NCBI GenBank assembly: GCA_028278335.1
Contig: JANQEN010000061.1
Span: 1-37,967, forward strand
Length of the DNA stretch: 37,967 bases
Origin: Chitinivibrionales bacterium
GTDB taxonomy: Bacteria; Fibrobacterota; Chitinivibrionia; Chitinivibrionales; JANQEN01
Reading direction: 5' to 3'
Shown: piece after piece, positions 16,783 through 25,953 of the stretch
How positions within the stretch are numbered: position 1 is the first letter of the stretch
Layout: every line of letters begins with the position of its first letter
Position numbers and translations under genes: made by a program
Notes under the pieces: generated by a model
Databases searched by the model: none
The model's input: the letters and a program-made list of their open reading frames with translations, nothing else
What the model was told of the DNA's origin: nothing

Positions 16783-17127
16783 ATGTATCATGTGATAAAT
16801 ATGAAAGAGAAAAACATTAAATATTTTAGTATGCTATTAACATCAACAATTCATTATATCGGATTTTGGATCATAGGTGGTTTTCAATTTAGTTTGATAA
16901 TGGATAGTACTCTTGATGGTAAACAATTAGGTTTGTTTGGAAAAGTAATTTCGATTTTTGTTGCCATTTGGGAACTACCATTTTCATTAATAACGATACC
17001 ATACTTTCTAATAAATGGATTTTACGAAGCATTTGATTTGTTGTTTTTAATCGGTGTCTCTGCAGTGGCAAGCCTTTTCTGGGGTTGGCTGATTGTATTT
17101 ATTGTTCTTAAGGACACAACTAAATAA
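16783..17127 (+). CDS. Small hypothetical membrane protein
   Basis: The 114-residue protein (108 if translation starts at ATG 16801) has about three hydrophobic segments: around residues 17-40, 50-75 (FGKVISIFVAIWELPFSLITI) and 85-110 (LLFLIGVSAVASLFWGWLIVFIVL). No catalytic motif is visible and I do not recognise the family. Neither possible start has a good ribosome binding site. The coding character (no stop, plausible membrane topology) supports a real gene. It lies about 210 bases upstream of the Roc-COR GTPase gene on the same strand, so co-transcription is possible but not shown. Confidence 0.5.
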   Translation: MYHVINMKEKNIKYFSMLLTSTIHYIGFWIIGGFQFSLIMDSTLDGKQLGLFGKVISIFVAIWELPFSLITIPYFLINGFYEAFDLLFLIGVSAVASLFWGWLIVFIVLKDTTK

Positions 17128-17338
17128 AACATCGCTCTTGAAGTGGAATCGATCTTGAGCATCCAGGTGATCAAGGATTCACCCCTTCAGAGAATACATG
17201 TAAAAGAAGATTGTGAAGGAAACTATTAACAATACTCTACACAACATTAACCAATTTTTAACATAAAAAGAATTTTGTTATTTTCCATAGAATAAAAGGT
17301 TGTTTCGTAAGATTGTTACGATAGTATAGGACCAAACA

Positions 17339-19939
17339 ATGAACCAAAAAGAAACCAGAGAAAAAATTCGAAAAGAGTTAGAAAAACTTGATAGAAAGCA
17401 AATGGTACATTTTGCTTGGCGTTGTGCTGTGTATACCTTGCCCATTTTAGGGAGTCGCGGTAATTTTAATTTTTGGAGAAAAGAAGTTAGACAAACGTAT
17501 ATGTATGCAATTTTTTCTGCTTTAGATTTTAATGCTATCATAAGCGTCACCGAGGCCTATGCTGTCGCCAACGCCTCCAACAGCGCCAGCACCGCCGCCA
17601 ACGCTGCCCGTGCCGCCTTCGCTGCCCGTGCCACCTTCGCCGCCTACACGGCCCGTGCCGCCGCCACAGCGGCCTATGCCGGCGACGCCCCCGACACCAC
17701 CTACGCCACCTACGCCGCCAACTCCGCCGCCAATGTGGCTCGTGCCGCTTTCGCCGCCGCTGCCGCTGCCAAAATTAATATAAATTTCGAAACTATAATA
17801 TTAAATGATATAAAAGCTATGCAGCAAGGTAAGAAGATTGATCAACAAATATCTACTGATTTGTATGGCGAGGTTTGGGATAATTTTCAAAAAGCGCTTG
17901 AAAAAGAAGGGTGTGCCTACTGGGGACGATTATATATGAGCATAATGGATACTGGATTCATTTTGGACCCAGATGCATTAGTAAGACGTATCAATGTTCC
18001 CAAAGAAATTAGGGCACAGGGCGCTTCTGCTGTGGCCAATTATTTGGAAGAATTGGAAAAGGGAGCTAAACGGCTCAATGAGGCACGAATCATTATTCTT
18101 GGCGATAAGGGAGCTGGAAAAACATGTATAGCAAGAAGATTGATTAATCCTTCTGCTCAGATGACAACTAAGGAAGAGAGTACTGCCGGTGTGGATACCA
18201 CACTTTGGAAATTAAAGAAAGAAAATATAAATGTGCGAATATGGGACTTTGCCGGGCATACAGTCACCCATGCAGTGCATCAATTCTTTTTGTCCGAACG
18301 ATGCCTTTATATCATAGTATATGATGGACGAACAGAAGAGCGTAACAGGCTGGAATATTGGCTAAATCACATGAAAAATTATGGGGGCAACTCAGAGGCC
18401 ATTATTTTGGTTAATAAACAAGATCAGCATTCTGTTGATATTCCAATTAATAACCTTAAAGAGCAATTTAATGTCATAAGGGATTATACATTTTCAATTA
18501 AAGATGATAAACAAGAATTAGAAACTTTCAGAAATGATGTAATAGAATATATCAATAACAATCCCTCATGGAATAAGCAGGAGATACCAAAAAACTACTT
18601 TCAGGTAAAGGAAAAATTAGAAGAGCTTTTTACTGAGTGTGAAAAAAAACATGGAAAAGAGCATATTTCAAAGAAAGAGTTTAAAGAGATAGCTGTTAAA
18701 AGCGGTGTAAGTACCACAGAAAAACTCCTGGAAGCCCTCCATTTTCTGGGAGTCTGTTTGTGGTATAAAAAAATGGAAGATTTTGACACCCTGATACTAA
18801 ATCCAGAGTGGCTAAGCCATGGTGTGTATAAAATTATTAATTGGGTAAACGAGAATAAAAAATATGCACTTTCTTTAGAAGATTGCATCGCTGTTTTTGA
18901 AAATGATGCCTGTCGTTTCCCCTTTCAAAAACACAAATTCCTTTTTAAGTTGATGAAACATTATGAGTTGGCATATGAAACAAAGAGAGGAGACCAACTC
19001 ATAATACCCCATTTATTAAAAGAAGATCGACCTGCTAAACTACCTGATTTTCTTGTTGGAGAGAGCTTAATGTTGCGGTACAAAGCAGAACAACCACTGC
19101 CTCCCCACACCATTTCCCGTTTTATTGTTAGGCATAATATGGATATAAAAAAGGAAAAGCAGGAATATCTGGTTTGGCGCTATGGTGTTGTGCTTGATGA
19201 TGGCAATGGCAATGTTGCATTAGTGCGAGAAGAAGATCGAACCATTAGTGTTTTAGTAAAAGGGCAGGACAAAACAAACTACATCAGCACATTAAGAGAG
19301 ACCCTCAATGATATATTTGCCAGTTATAAAAGTGAAAAACCGGAATTACAATATCGGATAGAACCACCTGAACAGAATGCTGCTGAGTTTGATATGAAAA
19401 AAGATATTTGGTTACCAGATAAAAAGATTATCAACCATGTTGTTGATAACGAACCCTACTATGAAGATAACACTCGGCAGCGTATTGATTTACATTATAC
19501 GGTAAATGTATTTAATATTTCCGGTGATAATACAACGATAGGCGGACATGCAAATACATATTCACTTGACCAATCAAAAAATGTCTTAAATTTTAATAAC
19601 TGCAACATCGATTTACAGGGTAATTTGAATGCTTTGGCTCAGTTGCTTTCTGAAACGGGGAATGAGGATGAGGCAGAGCAGTTAACTAATGCTGCAAACA
19701 TGCTTGAGCAAGCAGAACAATGTAAAAGCAAAGAAGAGGTTAAGAAAAAGGGTATCGTCAGTCGGTTAAAACGGTTAGTGGATGACTTAAGTAACGAAGA
19801 ATCCCGATTGCACCAAGCTGTGGAAGGTGTTAAGCATGGTATTGGAATTGTACAGGATATTGCAAAAGGGTATAATGATATTGCCCAATGGGTGGGTTGG
19901 CCACAAGTGCCAAAACCGTTTCTGAAAAAAGGTGAGTAA
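17339..19939 (+). CDS. Roco-family (Roc-COR) GTPase with alanine-rich N-terminal tract
   Basis: The 866-residue protein shows a Ras-like Roc domain (about 250-405): P-loop G255-DKGAGK-T262, switch II D303-FAG-H307 and N359-KQ-D362. A COR-like region follows (about 410-660; KNYFQVKEKLEEL, then LGVCLWYKK and LILNPEWLSHGVY). The C-terminal part (about 700-866) has a beta-rich NISGDNTTIGGHANTYSLDQ segment, charged helices and a tail reading YNDIAQWVGWPQVP. Roco proteins are GTP-driven dimeric switches. This one lacks leucine-rich repeats and instead has an Ala-rich tract at about 71-145, encoded by abruptly GC-rich DNA (17551-17770). Its partner and output are unknown; signalling or defence are both possible. 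The ribosome binding site is weak (TAGGACC). Confidence 0.85.
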   Translation: MNQKETREKIRKELEKLDRKQMVHFAWRCAVYTLPILGSRGNFNFWRKEVRQTYMYAIFSALDFNAIISVTEAYAVANASNSASTAANAARAAFAARATFAAYTARAAATAAYAGDAPDTTYATYAANSAANVARAAFAAAAAAKININFETIILNDIKAMQQGKKIDQQISTDLYGEVWDNFQKALEKEGCAYWGRLYMSIMDTGFILDPDALVRRINVPKEIRAQGASAVANYLEELEKGAKRLNEARIIILGDKGAGKTCIARRLINPSAQMTTKEESTAGVDTTLWKLKKENINVRIWDFAGHTVTHAVHQFFLSERCLYIIVYDGRTEERNRLEYWLNHMKNYGGNSEAIILVNKQDQHSVDIPINNLKEQFNVIRDYTFSIKDDKQELETFRNDVIEYINNNPSWNKQEIPKNYFQVKEKLEELFTECEKKHGKEHISKKEFKEIAVKSGVSTTEKLLEALHFLGVCLWYKKMEDFDTLILNPEWLSHGVYKIINWVNENKKYALSLEDCIAVFENDACRFPFQKHKFLFKLMKHYELAYETKRGDQLIIPHLLKEDRPAKLPDFLVGESLMLRYKAEQPLPPHTISRFIVRHNMDIKKEKQEYLVWRYGVVLDDGNGNVALVREEDRTISVLVKGQDKTNYISTLRETLNDIFASYKSEKPELQYRIEPPEQNAAEFDMKKDIWLPDKKIINHVVDNEPYYEDNTRQRIDLHYTVNVFNISGDNTTIGGHANTYSLDQSKNVLNFNNCNIDLQGNLNALAQLLSETGNEDEAEQLTNAANMLEQAEQCKSKEEVKKKGIVSRLKRLVDDLSNEESRLHQAVEGVKHGIGIVQDIAKGYNDIAQWVGWPQVPKPFLKKGE
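17551..17770 (+). repeat. GC-rich NNC-codon tract inside the GTPase gene
   Basis: About 220 bases of GC-rich DNA lie inside an AT-rich gene. They encode AARAAF/AAY/AAN-type residues, almost all with codons ending in C (GCC, GCC, AAC, TTC, TAC). Because of the triplet bias, a second frame stays open as a Pro/Thr-rich shadow. The pattern looks like expansion of a short trinucleotide-phased repeat. Confidence 0.75.
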
Positions 19940-20140
19940 AAGGAATTTATTATTTTAAATACAAAGCGGTTCTATTATTCATCAAGCTTTGACTGAATAT
20001 GAAACGTTCATTAAATCTACATCGCATCAATTTGTAAACGAGTTCACAATTATTTAAAAATTTATCATCTTGAAAAACCTAGCTATGCATATAATAGGGC
20101 ATAAAAGCAAAGGCTATGGTAAGTGCTGTCACGATCCATA

Positions 20141-20171
20141 AAAAAAGCCCCACCAGAGGCAGGGCTTTTTT
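20141..20171. terminator. Bidirectional terminator between GTPase and papain-family peptidase genes
   Basis: AAAAAAGCCC pairs with GGGCTTTTTT. The T run on either strand lets it serve both the plus-strand GTPase gene (ends 19939) and the minus-strand peptidase gene (ends 20197). Confidence 0.9.
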
Positions 20172-20196
20172 AAATATAAACTACTAACGTAGAGTA

Positions 20197-23100
20197 TTAC
20201 TGAGCTTGTGCAGTAAGTGTTACATCGTCAATAAGCACTTCGGTTGACTCATTGGAGTAGGTTTTAAGATTGTTAAAACCGCCAATGCGTACAACGTGAG
20301 TTCCTGCAGCAAGAACGCCGCAATCGAGTTCAACATACTGCCAACCAGTGGTCTCTTCACTACCACCATTGCCATTACCAGCTACTCGAGCAAGATAGTC
20401 ATTGGAACCAGAACCAATAAGATTGTTGTCAACAGAGACAAGCATCTCACTGTATTCGTTGCTCTCGTAATCGGGTGTCTGGGTCAGTTTGTAACGAAGC
20501 GTAAGGGTTACCTGACTGGCATTATCCAGGGTAACGCTCGCGTGCCAACCGGCAGACATGTTATTGATATCTGCTCCGTCAATGCCACCAAGAGCAACTT
20601 GGATTGCACCACCAGAGTATCCAGCACCATCTAATTGGGTACCAGAAGCATAGGCTGGCTGGTTGGTTGAACGGAAGAGGTCATCGCTGTAGGCGAACAC
20701 ACCGGAGTGTACATCGAAGTTTTCATCGATGAGTGTAACAGTGCCTGCAGAAACAGTCAGTACTGCAGTTGCAGCTACCTCAGAGCCATAGGCATTGGAT
20801 ACAACAGCGTAAAAGAGCGCACCATTGTCTGCTGAGGATACTGAGGAGAGAGTGTAACAATTACTGGTGGCACCAGCTATAAGCTGACCATCACGATACC
20901 ATTCATAGGTAAGAGGATCGCTTCCTGTTGCCATAACACAGAACGTTGCAGCTTCACCTTCACCTACGGTAAGGTTTTGAGGATGCTCGGTGATCACCGG
21001 CGGTTCTTGTGCTGCTTCTCCAGTGATAACAACATCATCAAACTCTACAGAGCAGTATTCATTGTTGTAGGTTTTTCTGTTGTTGTATCCACCAATGTAA
21101 AGCCAGTGGCTTCCAGTGGGCAGTACACCAAGGTTTGCAGTAAAGGTCTGCCATCCAGTGGTCATATCACTGCCACCATTACCATCACCAGTAAGACGAA
21201 CTACGTAGTCGTTACTGCCAGAACCGTAAAGAGTTTGGTCCATTGCAACAAGTACTTCACAGTATTCACTGCTCTCGTAGTCTTTGGCCATGGTAAGATT
21301 ATACTTGAGTGAGAGCGATACTGATTTCTCTTCACTTAAGTAGAAGTAAACGCGCCATGCTCCAGACATACCACTAATAGAGGCGTTGTCAATTCCACCA
21401 AGGTCGACTTTAACCGCACCGTCGCTTGTTGGACCACCATCAACCACATGTACACCAGAGGCATAGCTGGGTTGCGCTGTTCCACGGAACTGATCATCCA
21501 CATAGGAGAAGTTGTTGGAGCCGGTGTTGAAGTCTTCATCAATAATGGCAAGATTTGGCTCTTCAACAGAAATAGTCATGATCTGACTGGCCACAGAGCC
21601 GTACGCATTGGAGACAACAACATAGCACTCGGTGCCATTATCAGCAAGGGTTGCTTCTTCAAATGCAGTGTAGCAATCTGAATTAAGACCTTGTACCAGG
21701 TTGTTATTATGATACCATTCATAGGTAAGCGGCGCAGTACCATCTGCTGTTACACAGAGAGTTGCTGCCTCACCAACCTGAACAGTCAGGCTACCAGTCC
21801 AATCGGTCAAGATTGGTGGTGTGCCATCCTGTTGCGTTGTAAAACTGTACACATCAGAGACTAATGATTCAGTACCTTCGCAATCGGCTTTTACAATAAT
21901 CTCATAGGTGGTGCCTGCTGTTAGGCCGGTAAGAGATACAACGTTAATCTGTCCGTGGGAGATCCATGCTGACCAGGTGCCACCGGCAACGCGGTATTGG
22001 TATTCGTGGCTGGTTACTTGCATGTTTGGATCCCAGGCAACTTTGGCTGAGGTCTCGGTGATATCCGAGGCAATCAGATTGGTTGGGGTGGGACAGTCTG
22101 TTGGACCTTCTGTGTAAAATGAATACACATCTGACCATTCAGAGTTGCTCCCTTCACAGTTGGAGCGCGCCATTACTTGGTATTCCGTGCTTGGTGTTAA
22201 TCCTGTTAAATTTACAAGGTTGAGGCCAGTCAATATTGGCTCACTCCAGCCACCACCAGCTTGGCGATACTGGTATTCGTAGGACATTGCATCCATGTGT
22301 GGATCCCATGCCACAGTTGCAACAGTTTCGGAAACATTGGAGGCAATCAAACCAAGAGGTTTGTAACATTCCCACACTCCCGGTGTGCTGAAATTGTATG
22401 TCTCACAGGGAGTCGAGATATCTGGACTGCAGATTGAGCGAACTTCAAATTGATAATTGGTGTTTGAAGTAAGGCCTGAAAGTGGTGTCCAGTTTGTAGA
22501 TACTGAGTTCCATCCGGACCAGGTAGTTCCTGAAACACGATAGCGGTATTCATAGTTTGAGACATCCTGTACTGGGTCCCAGGCGATATCTGCAGAGGTT
22601 TCACTTACGTTGGATGCTACCACACCACGTGGTGTAGGACATCCCTCTGTAGTGAAGCTAAAGTAAGAACTGTATGAGGTACAATAGGAATAGACTGCAC
22701 TAAGAAAAATCTCATACTCGGTACCTGATTTTAGTCCGGTAATAGTTGTACTATTTGATTCTACAAACACATTTTCCATTTCCACAATAGGAGGGCGAAC
22801 CGCATTATAATAGTAGCTGTACTCTAATGCATCGGGCATATTGTCCCAGCTAAGAGAGACCTCTGTCTCACTGCTTGAAACCACATGAATATTAGTCGGC
22901 TGTGGGCAGTCAAGCGTTGTAAAAAGTACTGGCGCAGAATACTCAGACTCACACTCATCAGAGCAGATTGACTTGACGCGGAAAGAGTAGTCACTACCCA
23001 TTCTCAAATTTAAAAGATCTACTTCGGTATTTGGTGTTTGAGCAAGAAGTAACCAGTTGCCCGCGGTGCCCCAACGATACTCCACCATATAGGAACTGGC

Positions 23101-25548
23101 CTCAGCAACAGCGCCCCAATAGAGCGTTACTGCTTCCATGGTTACATCTGCAGCATAGAGTCCTGAAGGGATTGCACAGGCATCATTACAGGGACCATTT
23201 TTTGAGAGCTTAATGTAGACATCGTCAACACCTGCTTCAATAAGACTTCCACCGCCTGCATCAGCAGCTTCAACAACAATGCGTACATCCTGACCAGCAA
23301 ATTGACCAAGGTCAACTTCTAGCTTTTCCCAGGCAGCGCCTTTAATTGCGTTGGTACCCCGTACATCAAGAACCGTTTCAGAAGATGCACCAACCACTGA
23401 AATGGTGAGGTAATCTTCACTGGCACTATTTGAGTAGTGGGCAAGGTAGTAGGAGAATCCCATAACCAATTGGCTTGATTGGGGCAGTGAAATAACTGGC
23501 GATGTTATTGAGGTTTTACCATTGTCAATATCATAACTTCCTACACCACTACCAGCAAGCGGTCCTGTTGACAGATCATAGGTGCCACTGACAACGGTGC
23601 CAAGCTGATAGGTTGTTCCACTGTAAGAGGTGGCCTCAGGAACGGCACGTTTCCATTGACCAGCAGTGGCATTATCAGTACCGTTAAGGTTGACGGTCCA
23701 TCCGGTTTCTATATCGAAATTATCAGCGAAGATTAGATAACTATCATCTGACCTATAGTAATCAACAACAACATCATCAAATTCAGATTTTTCTGAATCA
23801 GATGCTGTAAGGCGAAATTTATAGGTGCCACCAAAGGTAAGGGTGACGTTGGTTTCCAGCTCTGTGGGATCACTGAAGATCACTTCACCGGGTCCTTCAA
23901 GGCAGGTCCATTCATAAGACAATGATTGTCCCTGAGGAAGGCCATCATCTTCAACTCGTCCAGAAAGGCCGACAACACTCACTGGATGAGACACATACTG
24001 AAAATCTCCAGCGTCTACCATGGGTGGATAGTTGGTGGTACTTGTACCAAGTTGATAATTGATAAAAAAGTCACGACCTTCAGCTTCATAGCTTTGTGGT
24101 AGGCCAGTAGCAGCGGTAACCACAGAACCACCCTGTACATCAGTCAGTACAAAGCTTTCCACGGTAACAGGATCGGTCTCCCTATCATCGCCAACATAAA
24201 GCACCCAGTCATAGGCTTGGCTGTTGTCAAGGAAGTTTTCCTCAATGAGCGAGCTTACATCAAAGACAAAGGTGAAGGGACGTGCGGTGGTTGTTCCATC
24301 AAAGGCGTAAGGACCATTCCCAAAGAAAGGAGGGTACCATACTGCATTGGGAACATTATTCACATTAACATTTAAGAAGATCTCATCGCGCTTGGCATGG
24401 TTAAGCGTCACCTCTGCAAGCATGCGTGGTTCTGGATTTTCCAGGGGGCGAATAAAGAAAACCAAATCATTCTGGCCAACAATCTGCGATCTGGTCGGAG
24501 GGTTGGGGCCATTAATCACCAAGGAGGTTGGTCTGATCGCATCATAGGCTACCCATACAAATCCACTATCTTCATAGCCGATACCCCAGGAATTGGCAAC
24601 ACGCAATGCTCCCAGTTCACCAGTATCAATGTCACCATTACCATTTACATCAATCCAGATATCGTCATTATAGCCGACTATAGTCATGGCGTGGCCACCT
24701 TCATAGCCATCGGCATGGGTCACACCATTTTTACCATGTTCTGAATCATCCTCAGTGGAATTAGGGTTATCACCAATAGGGGACAGTTGCCAACTGTAGA
24801 CCCAGGTACCAAAAATAAGGATCTCTCCATTGACAAGGAGTTCCTTGATGGAACGGAGAAAACTATCTGTTTTCTGCGCATCACTTTCAAGATAGGGGAT
24901 ATAGTTATCCACACGAAAGTTTAAGGCATTGCGCCAAACAGCTGGATCATCGGACCATCCACGGTAATTAGTCTCGGGAATGCGAGAACCATAATAGGGA
25001 AACTCAGCCCAGGTAGCACAGCCGTGTTTGAGCAGTGTTGGATAGGCTGAACCAAAACTGGACCCACCGTCGGTACCGCCATTAATCAAATTGTACAACC
25101 ATTTGGGTGAAAACTTTTTTGTGTCGTCCTGATTCTTTTGGTCCCAATCATACTTCTTGGCAAAGTAGTAGCTCAACTGGTAGTAAGCAATGGAAAAGGC
25201 AACACAGGAACCAAGACCGTCCTGATGACGAATGGGAGGAAAGTACTTAAGCGTGCTATTGTCAACGCTTACGGGTAGGGCGATTTGGCTGGCCATAGTT
25301 TCGGCAGCTAAACCACGTTTACCTTGGGACACACGAGAGAGACCGAGCTCATTGAGCGCGACCGCTTCGACTTTGACACCATGCTTTTTAAGCAGGGTGC
25401 TCTTCTCCTCTTCGGTCATGGGAATCAGACCGGTCCGTTGAGGATCCGAGCTATTTGCCACTGTATTGCTCAAAGTAACCAAACAGAAGAGCAACACCAG
25501 TGTTGAAAAAGTAATGAGGCCTTTTGACCAGCTCAAAACTTGTTTCAT
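20197..25548 (-). CDS. Secreted papain-family (C1A) cysteine peptidase with PKD, FN3, Ig and binding modules
   Basis: The 1783-residue protein starts at ATG 25548, chosen because AAGGAG (25561-25556) sits seven bases upstream; an in-frame ATG at 25620 lacks one. A signal peptide covers about 1-32. The papain-fold domain (about 95-345) is complete: Q109 (oxyanion), C115 (QDGLGSCVAFS), H286 (GGHAMTIVGYND) and N319 (VANSWG). Then come a beta-rich linker, a PKD-like domain (about 509-598), a MAM/jelly-roll domain (about 604-784) and five FN3 domains (starting about 791, 881, 968, 1059 and 1151). The end is a duplicated pair of Ig-like domain plus EDFN-type binding module (about 1244-1515 and 1516-1783). 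Unlike the cargo in the first 13 kb there is no sorting domain. A role in degrading an extracellular polymer or host material is inferred. Confidence 0.88.
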   Translation of the reverse strand: MKQVLSWSKGLITFSTLVLLFCLVTLSNTVANSSDPQRTGLIPMTEEEKSTLLKKHGVKVEAVALNELGLSRVSQGKRGLAAETMASQIALPVSVDNSTLKYFPPIRHQDGLGSCVAFSIAYYQLSYYFAKKYDWDQKNQDDTKKFSPKWLYNLINGGTDGGSSFGSAYPTLLKHGCATWAEFPYYGSRIPETNYRGWSDDPAVWRNALNFRVDNYIPYLESDAQKTDSFLRSIKELLVNGEILIFGTWVYSWQLSPIGDNPNSTEDDSEHGKNGVTHADGYEGGHAMTIVGYNDDIWIDVNGNGDIDTGELGALRVANSWGIGYEDSGFVWVAYDAIRPTSLVINGPNPPTRSQIVGQNDLVFFIRPLENPEPRMLAEVTLNHAKRDEIFLNVNVNNVPNAVWYPPFFGNGPYAFDGTTTARPFTFVFDVSSLIEENFLDNSQAYDWVLYVGDDRETDPVTVESFVLTDVQGGSVVTAATGLPQSYEAEGRDFFINYQLGTSTTNYPPMVDAGDFQYVSHPVSVVGLSGRVEDDGLPQGQSLSYEWTCLEGPGEVIFSDPTELETNVTLTFGGTYKFRLTASDSEKSEFDDVVVDYYRSDDSYLIFADNFDIETGWTVNLNGTDNATAGQWKRAVPEATSYSGTTYQLGTVVSGTYDLSTGPLAGSGVGSYDIDNGKTSITSPVISLPQSSQLVMGFSYYLAHYSNSASEDYLTISVVGASSETVLDVRGTNAIKGAAWEKLEVDLGQFAGQDVRIVVEAADAGGGSLIEAGVDDVYIKLSKNGPCNDACAIPSGLYAADVTMEAVTLYWGAVAEASSYMVEYRWGTAGNWLLLAQTPNTEVDLLNLRMGSDYSFRVKSICSDECESEYSAPVLFTTLDCPQPTNIHVVSSSETEVSLSWDNMPDALEYSYYYNAVRPPIVEMENVFVESNSTTITGLKSGTEYEIFLSAVYSYCTSYSSYFSFTTEGCPTPRGVVASNVSETSADIAWDPVQDVSNYEYRYRVSGTTWSGWNSVSTNWTPLSGLTSNTNYQFEVRSICSPDISTPCETYNFSTPGVWECYKPLGLIASNVSETVATVAWDPHMDAMSYEYQYRQAGGGWSEPILTGLNLVNLTGLTPSTEYQVMARSNCEGSNSEWSDVYSFYTEGPTDCPTPTNLIASDITETSAKVAWDPNMQVTSHEYQYRVAGGTWSAWISHGQINVVSLTGLTAGTTYEIIVKADCEGTESLVSDVYSFTTQQDGTPPILTDWTGSLTVQVGEAATLCVTADGTAPLTYEWYHNNNLVQGLNSDCYTAFEEATLADNGTECYVVVSNAYGSVASQIMTISVEEPNLAIIDEDFNTGSNNFSYVDDQFRGTAQPSYASGVHVVDGGPTSDGAVKVDLGGIDNASISGMSGAWRVYFYLSEEKSVSLSLKYNLTMAKDYESSEYCEVLVAMDQTLYGSGSNDYVVRLTGDGNGGSDMTTGWQTFTANLGVLPTGSHWLYIGGYNNRKTYNNEYCSVEFDDVVITGEAAQEPPVITEHPQNLTVGEGEAATFCVMATGSDPLTYEWYRDGQLIAGATSNCYTLSSVSSADNGALFYAVVSNAYGSEVAATAVLTVSAGTVTLIDENFDVHSGVFAYSDDLFRSTNQPAYASGTQLDGAGYSGGAIQVALGGIDGADINNMSAGWHASVTLDNASQVTLTLRYKLTQTPDYESNEYSEMLVSVDNNLIGSGSNDYLARVAGNGNGGSEETTGWQYVELDCGVLAAGTHVVRIGGFNNLKTYSNESTEVLIDDVTLTAQAQ

Positions 25549-25953
25549 AAGGTAACTCCTTCTTTTAATGAAAAGTGTTAGTGTAACAGTGCAAATAATT
25601 AAAATTGTGTAACAAAGCACTAAAAAATTAGCACTTAAAGGTTAATGAAATGTGAGAACAGCATTATTTTTTTAGAAAAGGTAACGTTCACTTTTAACAC
25701 GGATTCTGCTACACGATAGAAAATTCAAGAAGAGACACCTCATGCTGGACTTATAACTACGCACTTAGATAATTCTTCCTTACCCCATCTGATAGCTCTT
25801 TTGATGAAAAAAGTGTTCGCCCATCCCCAACACTTCACCCATAATATACAAAGTGAACTGCATAAAATATCAAGAAAAACTTTTAATCAAATTAAGCATT
25901 GTAATATATTATTATATGGGGAAAGGAATATCTGTTATCAGGAGTAAGTACAA
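25549..25953. promoter_or_regulatory. Divergent intergenic region of the peptidase and the GntR/LacI-type regulator
   Basis: About 400 bases separate the two divergent starts, so the promoters of both genes must lie here. An AT-rich TATATTATTATATG at 25902-25918 is a plausible -10 area for the regulator gene. I cannot identify an operator with confidence. Confidence 0.4.

Noticed and set aside
17559..17783. Pro/Thr-rich 74-residue ORF inside the GTPase gene
   Set aside because: It is a shadow created by the NNC codon bias of the alanine-rich tract and has no ribosome binding site.
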